A DNA stretch of 64,000 nucleotides from Puniceicoccales bacterium (GCA_031260015.1 JAIRKR010000045.1:1-64000), one strand, 5' to 3'; numbered from the stretch's first letter, positions 9,262 through 19,470 are shown. The notes: generated by a model from the sequence alone, not told the origin. Made by a program: numbers and translations.

Positions 9262-10047
9262 CTAACGTTTTAAAAATTCGGATAACTTTTTTCTCAATTT
9301 TGCAATCACTTGAGAATGCATTTGGCAGATACGCGATTCACTTAATTGGAAAACTTTTGCAATTTCCGATAAACGTAAGTTTTCGACGTAGTAAAGGCTC
9401 AGCAATTGTTGCGAAAATTTTGGCAATTCTCTTAAGCATTTTCTTAATATTTGCCGCATTTCTTTTTTCTCAAAGATTTCTCGACCATTATCTTGGCTTA
9501 AATCAGCTAAAACTTCTTGTAAAGAGTACTTGTCCTCTTCGTCCCCTACAGCGCTGTGAACAATGTCTAATGGAACGTACACTATGGGTTTAGCATACCG
9601 CTTAATACGCTCACCATAAGTTTTATCTACGTGTAAATAATTGCAAATTTCTTCGTTTGATAAAGGGCGTCCAAATTTTTGCTCCAATTGTACAACTTTG
9701 TGCTGAAAATTTTTTACTTTTAATCTTAAACCTCTTGGCAACCAATCTAACCGCCTTAATTCGTCCAACAATGCCCCCTTAATGCGGATAGAAGCATAAG
9801 AACCAAAAGAACACCTTGCTTCCCTTTTAAAGGTTTGCGTAGCAGAAATTAATCCCAATAACCCTACGGTGTATATGTTTTCTCTATCGGTTACGGTTGA
9901 ACAATGGAGTAACACCTTTCCAACCATTGATTTCAATAAAGGCAAATAGCGCATTACAAGGTCCCAATCGGGTTCCATTAATCCCATTTGTGTGTAAACT
10001 TTTTGCAGCGGTTTACGCTTTTGAGGATCTTTATATAAAACATTCAT
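9262..10047 (-). CDS. Sigma-28-family RNA polymerase sigma factor (FliA/WhiG type)
   Basis: This 261-residue protein has region 2 (GLLGLISATQTFKREARCSF, then SYASIRIKGALLDELRRLDW and LPRGLR), a region 3 segment with LSNEEICNYLHV, and a region 4 helix-turn-helix (LRLSEIAKVFQLSESRICQM). The ALLDELRRLDWLPRGLR stretch is the hallmark of FliA/WhiG/RpsD sigma factors. FliA drives flagellar genes in motile bacteria. Non-motile Chlamydia keeps the same factor for late developmental and secretion-related genes. No flagellar gene occurs in this window, so a non-flagellar regulon is plausible here. The upstream 300 bases contain no gene. Confidence 0.9.
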   Translation of the reverse strand: MNVLYKDPQKRKPLQKVYTQMGLMEPDWDLVMRYLPLLKSMVGKVLLHCSTVTDRENIYTVGLLGLISATQTFKREARCSFGSYASIRIKGALLDELRRLDWLPRGLRLKVKNFQHKVVQLEQKFGRPLSNEEICNYLHVDKTYGERIKRYAKPIVYVPLDIVHSAVGDEEDKYSLQEVLADLSQDNGREIFEKKEMRQILRKCLRELPKFSQQLLSLYYVENLRLSEIAKVFQLSESRICQMHSQVIAKLRKKLSEFLKR

Positions 10048-10345
10048 TGGCTTTTATTACCTTCTTCAAATTTTTTGAACCATCGGTCACTGTGCTTTTA
10101 GGAGTTTGCATTACGTATACCCATTGCATATAAAGCAATTCCCATGCCTACTTTCCAGAATACAAATTCAAACCTTTGAGAGAATCAATCAACCACACGG
10201 ATCGATATAATCTGTGATTTGTTACTTTGAATTTAAATCGGGGGCTTTTCTATTACAGCCAGAACTAATCAATTTTAGGTATCCCTAAAATGAATCCATT
10301 GACTAAATTATACGCTTCAGAAAATCAACAATGGGAATCATAATC
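10048..10345. other. Intergenic region with one strong hairpin
   Basis: I see no gene or RNA in this region. ATTTTAGG (10272-10279) and CCTAAAAT (10284-10291) form an 8-bp stem with a TATC loop. It lies about 55 bases downstream of the broken glycosyltransferase on its strand and lacks a T-run, so its role as a terminator is uncertain. The promoter of the sigma factor should lie in the left part. Confidence 0.4.
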
Positions 10346-11338
10346 CTAATTTTTTATGAATTCTGTCGCGTACAGAAAACCTAATAAAATGTTCGATGGG
10401 TTGCATGAAAGACTTATAAAAAAATTTTGCAACTTTCGAAAACGTGCCGTTTCGCAAGGAATATTTGCCCATGGTGTAAGTTGAGCGTAAACGTAATATA
10501 AGTAAAATAGTTGGAATGCATAAGTTTTCTTTAGCAATTTGACGACAAATTGTGGGAAATCCCAAGGTTTATGCACGGTAAAATGAATACAAACAGGCTT
10601 ACCTAATTTTAAGGTTTTTTTCGCCAACGGAGAGAAAGGTGTAAAATTATATTTAGGTGCCAGTTCAAAAATATTTGATCGATCAATGATAAGATTAAGG
10701 ATGTCCTGTTCTGGGCAAGAAAGTTTCATATTAGGATTTTTTTGTAAAAAATCTAAAACTTTGCACAATGCACGTTCATTCCGCATAACAGTTAAATTTA
10801 TTAACATGACACCGGAATTAAGATAACGTTTGCTTTCCTCTAATCCTAAGTTTGCCTTGAACTTTCTTAACTGCGTATCTTTTATAAAATTATCATCTAT
10901 GTACACGGCTCCCAGCCAATGATTTTCCAACGGTTGATCCCATAATTTTCCCAAATCTCCTTCAACAATGATGTCGCTGTCTAGGTAAATGACTTTTTCT
11001 TGATCACGTAATATTTCTGGAATACATACGCGATAAAAGATTGCGGGAGAGAATTGGGCAGGCAATGGAAATTCCTCAAAACAACGCTGTTTAGGGGGTT
11101 TTATTACGTGCAAAGCGTGTTACCCTTTTTGCAAAATATCCATGGACCTAATTCTGTCGAGATTCGGAGTAGATATGCCGCAATCGAAGATATAAAAACT
11201 AAATTTTCGTCCTGAGTTTGCGATCATGGAAGCTATGGTAGCCGATGCATGCCGTACGTAATTATCATCACACGTCAAAACAACGGTTATATCTTTGCAA
11301 CATTCCATACCTAACCAGTTAATTTTAAGCTTCCACAC
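10346..11338 (-). pseudogene. Glycosyltransferase family 8 gene interrupted by an in-frame TAA
   Basis: The N-terminal part (DITVVLTCDDNYVRHASATI, FYIFDCGIS) and the larger C-terminal part (FSPAIFYRVCIPEIL, VIYLDSDIIVEGDLGKLW with the DxD metal site, YLNSGVMLINL, PEQDILNLI, IHFTVHKPW) together make one GT8 protein of about 330 residues. Both parts are in the same reading frame, separated only by a TAA at 11120-11122. The spacing between the flanking motifs matches an intact GT8, so a single base change created the stop. GT8 enzymes add galactose or glucose to lipopolysaccharide cores or glycogen-like acceptors. Expression of two fragments or stop readthrough cannot be excluded. Confidence 0.8.
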
Positions 11339-11425
11339 ATTACAATAAAAAAGTTTTGCGGTTTCCGTGCAAAAACTCTTTCTTTAAAAGTAAACTTTAT
11401 TGTAATTTAATTTATCGCTTCTACA

Positions 11426-12856
11426 ATGAAAACAGCATGGCAATTTAAGACATCGTACGATGTGTGCGTAATTGGAAGTGGTTTATCGGGATTGACGGCC
11501 GCCAACTGCTTGGCAAAATTTGGCCATTCGGTTTTATTACTGGAGCAACATTTTCAATTGGGCGGCCTTGCAGCTTGGTTTAAGCGCCCCGGAGGATACA
11601 TTTTTGATGTATCTTTGCATGGATTTCCCATAGGCATGATAAAATCCTGCCGACGTTATTGGAATAGGGAAATTGCCGATTCTATTGTCCAACTGCCCAA
11701 CGTTCGCTTTATCAATCCGCAGTTCAACTTTTACACAACTTTTGACCGAAAAGATTTCACGGATAGACTGACGCATACCTTTAAGGTTCCTCTAAACATT
11801 GTTGAACAATTCTTCACCCATCTAAGGGCCATGAATTTTTACGATCCCGATGCGCGTACGATTGAAGAACTCTTTGAAGAATTTTTCCCAAATAGGCCCG
11901 ACATCCATCGTTTATTGATGGAACCTATTACGTACGCAAACGGTTCAACATTGCAGGATCCCGCAATTACCTACGGAATTGTTTTTTCTAATTTCATGAG
12001 TCAAGGGGTATACACGTTTAAGGGAGGCACCGACCGGCTTATTCAGGCGATGAGCATGGAATTGCAGAAAAATGGTGTCGACGTTGCAAAAGGTGCCCTT
12101 GTGGAAAAAGTTTTTACGGAAAAAATAGGCGGTCGACCGGTTGTACAAGGCTTACGGGTCAATGGGAAAAACATTGCATGCAAAGCAATTGTTTCAAACG
12201 CAAATTTAAAAACGACTATTCTAAAATGGTTAGATACAAATGCATTGGATGACGCTTTCCTAGAAGCAGTCAAAGCCGTTCGTCTCAATACGAGTTCCTG
12301 CCAAGTCTATATGGGTTTAAAAACGGGAGAAATATTACCCCCCATAGGCGATTTAATCTTTACTTCCGAAGCCCCGCACTTTTCCAGTTCGGAATTGAAG
12401 CTATTGAACACCCAAAGCCGCACTTTTTCCATCTATTATCCACACATCCGTCCCGATCATAAACCCGCCCATTACACGCTTGTTGCCTCCACAAATGCCC
12501 TATGGGAAGACTGGGAAAATTTATCGGAAGAAGCCTACAAATCTGCCAAAGAAAATCTGAAACAGAGAACGCTGCAGGCTTTGGATAAAATTGTTCCGGG
12601 CATAGAAGACAAGCTGGGTTGGATTGAAGTGGCTACGCCAAAAACATTTAACCGGTACACGTTGCATGTCCAGGGGGCTTCTTTTGGGACCAAATTTGAA
12701 GGATTGAAGGTCTCTATGGATTTGTCCAAACACGTGGCTGGGTTGTATCACTCCGGTTCCGTTGGCATCATTATGTCGGGATGGTTGGGAACCATCAACT
12801 ACGGCGTTATTACCTCCAATAAAGTCGATGCGTATTTGCGCCAATTGACTGCTTAA
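11426..12856 (+). CDS. FAD-dependent oxidoreductase, phytoene/carotenoid desaturase-like
   Basis: This 476-residue protein begins with a Rossmann dinucleotide motif, [20 protein letters not shown] followed by [11 protein letters not shown] and a [11 protein letters not shown] stretch as in CrtI-type desaturases and carotenoid isomerases. The [16 protein letters not shown] segment and the C-terminal [23 protein letters not shown] segment are the FAD-closing motifs of that superfamily. It could act on carotenoids, but no crtB or other carotenoid gene is nearby, so the substrate is open. It is divergent from the broken glycosyltransferase, with about 90 bases between them that must hold both promoters. 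Confidence 0.8.
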   Translation: MKTAWQFKTSYDVCVIGSGLSGLTAANCLAKFGHSVLLLEQHFQLGGLAAWFKRPGGYIFDVSLHGFPIGMIKSCRRYWNREIADSIVQLPNVRFINPQFNFYTTFDRKDFTDRLTHTFKVPLNIVEQFFTHLRAMNFYDPDARTIEELFEEFFPNRPDIHRLLMEPITYANGSTLQDPAITYGIVFSNFMSQGVYTFKGGTDRLIQAMSMELQKNGVDVAKGALVEKVFTEKIGGRPVVQGLRVNGKNIACKAIVSNANLKTTILKWLDTNALDDAFLEAVKAVRLNTSSCQVYMGLKTGEILPPIGDLIFTSEAPHFSSSELKLLNTQSRTFSIYYPHIRPDHKPAHYTLVASTNALWEDWENLSEEAYKSAKENLKQRTLQALDKIVPGIEDKLGWIEVATPKTFNRYTLHVQGASFGTKFEGLKVSMDLSKHVAGLYHSGSVGIIMSGWLGTINYGVITSNKVDAYLRQLTA

Positions 12857-12954
12857 TTTTACAAAACGATTTCAACTTTCAAACCGCGTAATATCCTTAC
12901 AGTAAAACAAATTACTCGCCTAATAACAGTATTGCAGTAAAAGGTTAAAACATG

Positions 12955-12976
12955 GCTCCATTGGCAGCAATGGGGC
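12955..12976 (-). terminator. Hairpin between convergent genes, likely terminator
   Basis: GCTCCATTG and CAATGGGGC form a 9-bp stem (one T-G pair) with a GCAG loop. On the minus strand it is followed by a short TTTT run, which fits termination of the pseudopilin transcript. Confidence 0.45.
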
Positions 12977-13047
12977 TCAAATGTAAAAATTATATAAGTT
13001 TAAAAAGATATTTTTTGCATACACAGGGTATGAAACGAGTTTTAAGC

Positions 13048-13758
13048 TTAGAAGCGAGGATTACGCGAATAGAAACAAAAATTGCACGGTGTCTCGGTCA
13101 CTTTCAACTTCAACCCGGGTTGCATGAGGGTGGTTCCGACATACAATCCATGCCTACAGCCCGCAATGTACGGATGATATTCAGCACCTGTGCTAAACCT
13201 CCGTCTTTCGGTTGCGTAAAAAATTCCGCTGGCAGCTGGACTGGTTGTCGAATAAAGCTGCACGGGTGTGTTAGTCGCTGATTTTTTTAAATGTCCAACG
13301 ACCAATTGATTCAAAACGCTGTCCGTTTCGACAATCTTTTTTTGGGCAGAAAATGTGACCAACGCTCTGTATAAAAGATAATAAGCTAACTTCGTTCCAG
13401 TGTTGCACTCGCTGCCAACGTAATAGATAACTCCCCTACCTCCTGCAACCATACCTTGTTCCTGAATTAAAAGCACGCAATTACCAACTTTGGGGAATGT
13501 TTTTGTATCTGAATAAGTAAAACTGAGTGCGCTCGATAAATCGGGAAATACGTAAAATTCGAGCGAATTATGCACATCTTTTTCCATATATTTCGACAAT
13601 GTTCTCAATTGTTCACTTAATTTGCTATTCCCGGAAATTAAATAATACTGATTCAGTTGCGTTAAAAAAAATTGTGTGCAAAAAGTCAAAAAAACACCGG
13701 CCATAACGCCTGCCAATATGACTTCAACTAAAGTAAATCCTTGCGATTTATTCTTCAT
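13048..13758 (-). CDS. Type IV pilin-like / type II secretion minor pseudopilin
   Basis: This 236-residue protein starts MKNKSQGFTLVEVILAGVMA, a class III prepilin signal: cleavage by prepilin peptidase between Gly and Phe, with the Glu at +5 and a hydrophobic helix to about residue 30. The remaining globular domain, with a large disordered-looking middle, has several cysteines. It resembles PilW/GspJ-type minor pseudopilins in N-terminus and length. It is isolated between convergent genes and hisS, far from the pilus assembly genes at the right end of the window with which it probably works. Confidence 0.75.
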   Translation of the reverse strand: MKNKSQGFTLVEVILAGVMAGVFLTFCTQFFLTQLNQYYLISGNSKLSEQLRTLSKYMEKDVHNSLEFYVFPDLSSALSFTYSDTKTFPKVGNCVLLIQEQGMVAGGRGVIYYVGSECNTGTKLAYYLLYRALVTFSAQKKIVETDSVLNQLVVGHLKKSATNTPVQLYSTTSPAASGIFYATERRRFSTGAEYHPYIAGCRHGLYVGTTLMQPGLKLKVTETPCNFCFYSRNPRF

Positions 13759-13830
13759 CCATGAAGAAAATAAAAGAAATAAGATATAAATTCAATCTAA
13801 AATTGAAATGAAAAGGCCCACCTTCGATGC

Positions 13831-15180
13831 TTATTCTCTTTTGGAACCTGCAGCATAATTGCGAACAAAATTTACCAATTTTTCTCTTTCAATGAGAGCA
13901 ACATTGCGGGTTGCCACATGCTTAACCTGCACTTGATTATTTCCTAATTCGTCGGATCCGTAAAACAAAATGAAGTTTGGATTGTATTCTAAGGCTTTCT
14001 TGAATTGTTTGGAAACGGTGCCCTCCCCTAGTACGTAGGTCACCGATAAGCCATTCTGTCTTAAACTGCCAACGTCTTGCAAAGCTTGTTTGCGGGTACT
14101 ATTTTCAAAAACAACAAAGCAATCCAAAGGAAATGTTACCTTGGGCAACAGGTGATACTTCTTCAATACATCGCCCAAAGTAACATCACCTACCGCAAAT
14201 CCGACAGCCGGTAAGGCATATCCCGTAAGTTTTTCAAACAGTAAGTCGTAACGGCCTCCACCGGCAAGCGCACGCCCGTTCAAATCCGATTCAAAAACTT
14301 CAAACACAAATCCCGTATAGTAGGCCAATCCACGCACAATACCTAAATCTACCCGCACAAATGAACCGCATTGCAACGCATCCAGCTCTTCCAATAATTT
14401 TTCCCAGATCAACAAACGCTGATTAACCGCCTCTTCCAGTGCATCATTCGGATTCAACGCATCAAAACATCCTCGAATGTCTTGTAATGTATTGGACTGC
14501 CGCAACTTTTCAGCACGGATAAAAAATTCCTGAACACTCGCTGCGGGAGGCAAACAACGCGACACATCTTTTTCCAAGTCTTTCTTTTCACGACGTTCCC
14601 ACTTATCAAGAATATTCAGTAAACTCATTTGGGTACTACTTTCTCCGATACCTAAGGCCCGTAACCAAAGGATCCAAGTTTGGCGGTCACTTAAACGAAT
14701 ATAAAAATGTTGTCGACTTAATCCAAATAGGCTGAAGCTTTCGATGGCCAATGCAATTAGTTCCGCTTCTGCGGAAAAAGAACTCTCTCCCACAATGTCA
14801 ACGTTAAACTGGTAAAACGACCTCAATCGCCCTTTTTGAGGGCGTTCGTAACGAAAATTTTCCGTAATATTAAACCACTTAATGGGTTTTTTTAGACTTG
14901 CGGCACGTGTTCCAATGAGTCGAACGAGTGAAGGGGTTGTTTCGGGTCTTAAAGCCACTTTTCGTCCACCGCGATCCTCAAAGGTGAATAATTGTTCTAT
15001 AATTTCTTCGCCCGATTTTTCCGTAAACAACTCTAGAGGTTCCAAAATTGGACTATCAAACTCCCGGAAATGGAAACGACGTGCCACTTCTTTCCATGCC
15101 GCAAACAAAGCATTACGTACGGCACATTCCGTTGGATAAAAATCACGAAACCCTGGCAATGTCTCCATCACAACTGCCAT
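13831..15180 (-). CDS. hisS: Histidyl-tRNA synthetase
   Basis: This 449-residue class II aminoacyl-tRNA synthetase charges tRNA-His. Motif 1 region: LPGFRDFYPTE. Motif 2: FNITENFRYERPQKGRLRSF. Histidine-specific: YYTGFVFEVFE. Motif 3: AGGGRYDLLFEKL plus PAVGFAVGDV. The C-terminal anticodon-binding domain occupies the last 100 residues. The HU/IHF gene lies 8 bases upstream, so they form a short operon. An in-frame ATG at codon 5 is a possible alternative start. Confidence 0.95.
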   Translation of the reverse strand: MAVVMETLPGFRDFYPTECAVRNALFAAWKEVARRFHFREFDSPILEPLELFTEKSGEEIIEQLFTFEDRGGRKVALRPETTPSLVRLIGTRAASLKKPIKWFNITENFRYERPQKGRLRSFYQFNVDIVGESSFSAEAELIALAIESFSLFGLSRQHFYIRLSDRQTWILWLRALGIGESSTQMSLLNILDKWERREKKDLEKDVSRCLPPAASVQEFFIRAEKLRQSNTLQDIRGCFDALNPNDALEEAVNQRLLIWEKLLEELDALQCGSFVRVDLGIVRGLAYYTGFVFEVFESDLNGRALAGGGRYDLLFEKLTGYALPAVGFAVGDVTLGDVLKKYHLLPKVTFPLDCFVVFENSTRKQALQDVGSLRQNGLSVTYVLGEGTVSKQFKKALEYNPNFILFYGSDELGNNQVQVKHVATRNVALIEREKLVNFVRNYAAGSKRE

Positions 15181-15188
15181 TGTCGCAT

Positions 15189-15509
15189 TTAAAGCAATCT
15201 TTGCAAATCTTTTACATTAAGATTTTTCAACTGTTTTTTCAAAGATTGGCCCGGCCTAAACTTAATCACGGCATGGTCTGGAATAATAATAGGTTTATTG
15301 GGATGCTGCGGATTACGTCCTATACGACTCTTATGAACACATACTTCCAAGGTACCAAAATTTCTTAATTCCACGTATTTCCCATTAATCAATGCCAATT
15401 GAATACTTGTTAAAACCGTTTCCAAGGCTTTCCTTGCCTCTTTTGGGTCAATGCCCGTTGACTTGCACATGCGCAAAACAAGATCTCTTTTTGTCAAATT
15501 AGGCCTCAT
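15189..15509 (-). CDS. HU/IHF-family DNA-binding protein
   Basis: This 106-residue protein has the HU/IHF fold: a helical N-terminus (TKRDLVLRMCKSTGID), GKYVELRNFGTLEV, the DNA-wrapping arm with GRNPQHPNKPIIIPDHAVIK and a final FRPGQSLKKQLK. It bends and compacts DNA and may assist replication or regulation. It is the first gene of the operon with hisS and is divergent from the ClpX-like gene. IHF-alpha and HU cannot be told apart from sequence alone. Confidence 0.88.
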   Translation of the reverse strand: MRPNLTKRDLVLRMCKSTGIDPKEARKALETVLTSIQLALINGKYVELRNFGTLEVCVHKSRIGRNPQHPNKPIIIPDHAVIKFRPGQSLKKQLKNLNVKDLQRLL

Positions 15510-15585
15510 GCTATTTTTGGTTAAATTTTAAATTTACTAACCTTCCCAAATAATCAATTATATAACCGATTAAAGTCAATCCTTT

Positions 15586-17205
15586 ATGGGAAAAAAGGAA
15601 GATAATTTAGAAAACATCAAAGAAAAACTGCAAGAGATCTTTGGTAAAGCATCTTTGCACTTCGACAATACGGGGTTTTCGGTCAATGAAGCGGAAAATG
15701 CTTCTTCGAAAGATACAATGTCAGAAGAAGCATCCAACTTAGAAATTTTAAAACAAATTGAAAACTTTAATCTAAAGCCTCGGGAAATGCGAGATTTTCT
15801 AGACAGATACGTCATTCAACAAAATGAAGCAAAGAAGGTTTTGTCGGTGGGTATCTGCGATCACTACAATCATGTGAGAAGTTGCCTGGAACATCCCGCA
15901 TACGTGCAGCAAAATTATCACAAGCAAAATATCCTTATTTTGGGCCCTACGGGTGTTGGTAAAACTTACTTGATCCGTACCATAGCGCGTCGTATTGGGG
16001 TCCCGTTCGTCAAAGCAGATGCAACAAAATTTTCAGAAACGGGATACGCGGGAGGTGATGTAGAAGACTTGGTTCGTGATCTTGTAAAAGCGGCCAACGG
16101 TAATGTTGATTTGGCCCAATACGGCATTATTTACGTCGATGAAGTCGACAAAATTGCATCCGTACAAAATGTGCAGGGACGCGATGTTTCCGGCAGAGGG
16201 GTACAAATTAACCTGCTGAAACTTATGGAAGAAAGTGACGTAAATTTGGTGACACCAACGGATATGATGGGACAATTTCAAGCAGTTTTAGACTTGCAAA
16301 AGGGTAAGGGTAAATCGCAAAAACGCACCATTAATACCCGACATATTTTGTTCATATTTAGCGGCGCTTTTGACAAATTAGCCGAAATTATAAAACGGCG
16401 TGTGGAGCAGTCAACCATGGGGTTCGGTATCAATTTGGAAATCAATACCGAAGAAATGACCTCCTACTTGCATAAAGCAGCCACGCAAGATTTTATTCAA
16501 TATGGGTTTGAACCTGAATTCATTGGACGTATTCCCATTCGCGTGGCCTGCGATTCTCTCAAACAAAAGGATCTTATCCGCGTTTTAACAGAATCCGAAG
16601 GATCCATTTTAAATCAGTATCAAAATGATTTTAAAGGGTACGGCATCGACATGCAAATTACGCGCGAAGCCATTGAAGAAGTTGCGTATCTCGCCGAGCA
16701 GGAAAAAACGGGAGCCCGAGGCCTCATGACAATTTTAGAACAAATACTGCGAAATTTTAAATTTGAATTGCCATCTTCGGGCATCCGTTTCTTTGAAATC
16801 AATACGGATACACTCAAGGATAAAGAAAACTATCTAAAACAACTGCTTTTAAGCAATCAGCCGGTACTCGAAAAAACGTGCAAAAAATTTATAAAAACGT
16901 ACGAAGATAATTTTTTCAAAGCGAATGGACTTAAAATCAAATTTTCTCCGGAAGCTGAAAAATTGCTGGTGGAACAAAGTGTAGAACAGGATAAAACAAT
17001 TCATGCATTGTGCGAATTGTTGTTTAAAGACCTTGCCTATGCATTAAAAATTATTGCGCGTAATCAGCAAAAGGAAAACTTTATACTAACGGAAGAATTT
17101 GTTAAAAATCCGCAAAAGACCTTATCACAATGGATTGTAGACAGTTTTGAAAATCCTCAACCGGGCACAGAAGATGAACTTGGTATTACAAACAATCGCC
17201 AATGA
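15586..17205 (+). CDS. ClpX-like AAA+ ATPase without zinc finger, with extended C-terminus
   Basis: A protein of 539 residues. It has Walker [12 protein letters not shown], a GYAGGDVEDLVR pore-loop region (ClpX GYVG), Walker B IIYVDEVDKI, sensor 1 FIFSGAFD, and sensor 2 GARGLM. A MGFGI tripeptide loop matches the IGF loop by which ClpX docks on ClpP. The N-terminal Cys4 zinc-binding adaptor domain of true ClpX is absent; instead there are about 65 charged residues. After the usual small domain, a second region (about 440-515) with IKFSPEAEKLLVEQS and LFKDLAYALKII resembles another copy of the ClpX small domain. It probably unfolds proteins for ClpP or acts alone. The transketolase start lies 32 bases inside its 3' end. 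Confidence 0.85.
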   Translation: MGKKEDNLENIKEKLQEIFGKASLHFDNTGFSVNEAENASSKDTMSEEASNLEILKQIENFNLKPREMRDFLDRYVIQQNEAKKVLSVGICDHYNHVRSCLEHPAYVQQNYHKQNILILGPTGVGKTYLIRTIARRIGVPFVKADATKFSETGYAGGDVEDLVRDLVKAANGNVDLAQYGIIYVDEVDKIASVQNVQGRDVSGRGVQINLLKLMEESDVNLVTPTDMMGQFQAVLDLQKGKGKSQKRTINTRHILFIFSGAFDKLAEIIKRRVEQSTMGFGINLEINTEEMTSYLHKAATQDFIQYGFEPEFIGRIPIRVACDSLKQKDLIRVLTESEGSILNQYQNDFKGYGIDMQITREAIEEVAYLAEQEKTGARGLMTILEQILRNFKFELPSSGIRFFEINTDTLKDKENYLKQLLLSNQPVLEKTCKKFIKTYEDNFFKANGLKIKFSPEAEKLLVEQSVEQDKTIHALCELLFKDLAYALKIIARNQQKENFILTEEFVKNPQKTLSQWIVDSFENPQPGTEDELGITNNRQ

Positions 17206-19150
17206 AAGTCGTGGCATTGCCATAGATGCAATTGAAAAAGCCAATTCCGGCCATTTGGGGCTCCCCCTAGGGTGTGCCGAATTGGGCACTGTTTTATTTG
17301 GCCAATGCCTAAATTATAATCCCAGCAACCCAAGGTGGTTGAATAGAGATCGTTTTGTACTTTCTGCAGGCCATGGTAGTATTTTTCTATACACATTTTT
17401 ACATTTGAGTGGCTATCCCATATCTCTGGAAGATCTCAAAATTTTTCGTCAATTGGGAAGCAAAACACCGGGGCATCCGGAATTTGGTCACACACTTGGT
17501 GTCGAGGCAAGCACGGGTCCTTTAGGCCAAGGTATTGGGAATGCGGTCGGTATAGCTTTATCGCAGAAAAAGGCGGCCGCTTATTTTAACTCCGAACAAC
17601 ATACGATTTTCGATAACGCGGTGGTATGTCTTTGCGGTGATGGATGCTTACAAGAAGGTGTAGGTCAGGAAAGCGTTGCATTGGCAGGGCACTGGGGTCT
17701 CGATAATTTAATTTTGTTCTACGACGCAAATCAAATAACGTTGGATGCCCCTCTATCCGCCTCGCAAACAGAAAATGTACAAGACAAATTTGAAGCCATC
17801 GGCTGGGCCGTGCGTAGCATTGATGGCCACGATTGTGAGGCAATTGAAGATGCGTATCAATGGGCCAAGACACGGGCGGGGAAACCTCATCTTGTTATTT
17901 TAAACACACTTATTGGAAAGGGATTGCCCAACGTTGAGGGAACCTCCAAAGCGCATGGGTTTGCGGGCATCAAATTTGCAAAGCAAGCAAAGTTAAATTT
18001 GGGCTTGAATCCCGAAGAGCACTTTTTTATTTCCGAAAAAACCTACCAGTACTTTCAAAAGCGCAGGCAAGCGTTGCAAAAAAATTACCTCCGGTGGAGC
18101 AACATTTTTCAAGCCTGGAGTCAAGAAAATCCAGAAAAAGCAAAATTACTCTACGAACCGACTCACCTGGACGATGCTTTTTTTAAAGGCCTGCATGCGG
18201 CATCAACAAAACCCCAAGCGACGCGATCCCTAGCAGGGGAAGTTTTAAATCAAGTGTCCCCAAAAGATCCCCTGTGGGTAAGTGGCAGTGCGGACTTATT
18301 TGAATCCACGAAGAGCTTTATCCAAGACGGTACCATCTTTCAGCGGAACCATTTAATGGGGAAAAATCTGATGTTTGGCATTCGTGAACATGCCATGGGT
18401 GCTATCTTGAACGGCATCGCCTACGATAAAATATTTAAGCCGTGTGGGTCCACATTTTTGGCATTTTCAGATTACCTCAAGCCGGCCCTGCGTGTAGCCG
18501 CTCTCGCCCATTTGCCCGTAAATTATTTTTTCTCGCACGATTCCATCGCCGTGGGTGAGGATGGCCCTACCCATCAACCTATCGAGCACATGGCTTCTAT
18601 GCAAATGATCCCCAATGTACAGGTTTTTCGACCCGCAGACTACGATGAGATGGTGGGTTGTTTCCAAACGGCTACGCAATGCACGAGCGGTCCAAACGTT
18701 TTTATCCTTTCCAAACAAGATTTACCCCTATTACCTCTGTTGGACTCGCAACAAAAACGTGCTGGTACCCTAAAAGGTGCCTATGTTCTGCGTAAAGAGC
18801 AACAAACGCCAGAATATATCCTGATTGCAAGTGGCAGCGAAGTACAATTGGCCTTGGAAGTAGCAAAATTATTGGGGCCCAATGCACGCGTTGTCTCCAT
18901 GCCATCGCGCACAAAATTTCTGCAACAAAGTGAAGCGTACCAGGCTGAAATTTTATCTAAACAATGCCTTCGCCGCATTTTTATTGAAGCGGGATGTTCT
19001 TACTTGGCACACCAATTTGTAGGTCTGCATGGTCTTGTGATCGGTATTGACCAATTCGGCATAAGTGCCCCTCAAGGGCAATTGTTTGAAAAATTTGGTC
19101 TCACACCGCAGGCCTGTTACCAAAAAATTATGACGCACACCTGGGATTAA
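17174..19150 (+). CDS. tkt: Transketolase
   Basis: This 658-residue thiamine-diphosphate enzyme exchanges two-carbon units between sugar phosphates in the non-oxidative pentose phosphate pathway. Visible motifs: SGHLGLPLG, GHGSIFLYTFLHLSGY, GPLGQGIGNAVG, the ThDP motif GDGCLQEGVGQES ending with DANQIT, then the pyrimidine domain FGIREHAMGAILNGIA, HDSIAVGEDGPTHQP and the C-terminal domain. I chose the ATG at 17174; the frame is open further upstream inside the ClpX-like gene, but the family N-terminus begins here. The overlap with the ClpX-like gene implies co-transcription. Confidence 0.94.
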   Translation: MNLVLQTIANESRGIAIDAIEKANSGHLGLPLGCAELGTVLFGQCLNYNPSNPRWLNRDRFVLSAGHGSIFLYTFLHLSGYPISLEDLKIFRQLGSKTPGHPEFGHTLGVEASTGPLGQGIGNAVGIALSQKKAAAYFNSEQHTIFDNAVVCLCGDGCLQEGVGQESVALAGHWGLDNLILFYDANQITLDAPLSASQTENVQDKFEAIGWAVRSIDGHDCEAIEDAYQWAKTRAGKPHLVILNTLIGKGLPNVEGTSKAHGFAGIKFAKQAKLNLGLNPEEHFFISEKTYQYFQKRRQALQKNYLRWSNIFQAWSQENPEKAKLLYEPTHLDDAFFKGLHAASTKPQATRSLAGEVLNQVSPKDPLWVSGSADLFESTKSFIQDGTIFQRNHLMGKNLMFGIREHAMGAILNGIAYDKIFKPCGSTFLAFSDYLKPALRVAALAHLPVNYFFSHDSIAVGEDGPTHQPIEHMASMQMIPNVQVFRPADYDEMVGCFQTATQCTSGPNVFILSKQDLPLLPLLDSQQKRAGTLKGAYVLRKEQQTPEYILIASGSEVQLALEVAKLLGPNARVVSMPSRTKFLQQSEAYQAEILSKQCLRRIFIEAGCSYLAHQFVGLHGLVIGIDQFGISAPQGQLFEKFGLTPQACYQKIMTHTWD

Positions 19151-19470
19151 ATGGAATAACAACCGTAGTGATTTGCGCTCAAGGCTGAATTTTTTTAAGG
19201 ACTTAATTCCAAACACTCTAAGGTTGATCTTACTGTTCAGTGCACGCAAAGAAGGCATACGTTTTTTCCATACGGCAGATTAAAGTAAACTAGATTTGTA
19301 TCTTTTACGAAATCATTGGAAAAAATCACGAATATACTACTCACAAAACAGGAAGTACCTGCAAAACGTTTTTCAAACGGTGAACTTTAAAATTTTTGAT
19401 CTAAAGATAAAATCACAAAAAGTACTCACCGTATCTCAAAGTAGAGAAGGGATTCTTTGCCAATTACTCG
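19151..19470. other. Intergenic region between convergent genes, nothing recognised
   Basis: This 320-base stretch separates the transketolase and fabF stop codons. It is A+T-rich. I find no coding sequence with family resemblance, no tRNA-like cloverleaf and no strong terminator. Short open frames here look random. Confidence 0.5.

Noticed and set aside
10272..10291. Hairpin as terminator of the broken glycosyltransferase
   Set aside because: Stem is perfect but there is no T-run on either side; left as an unexplained hairpin.
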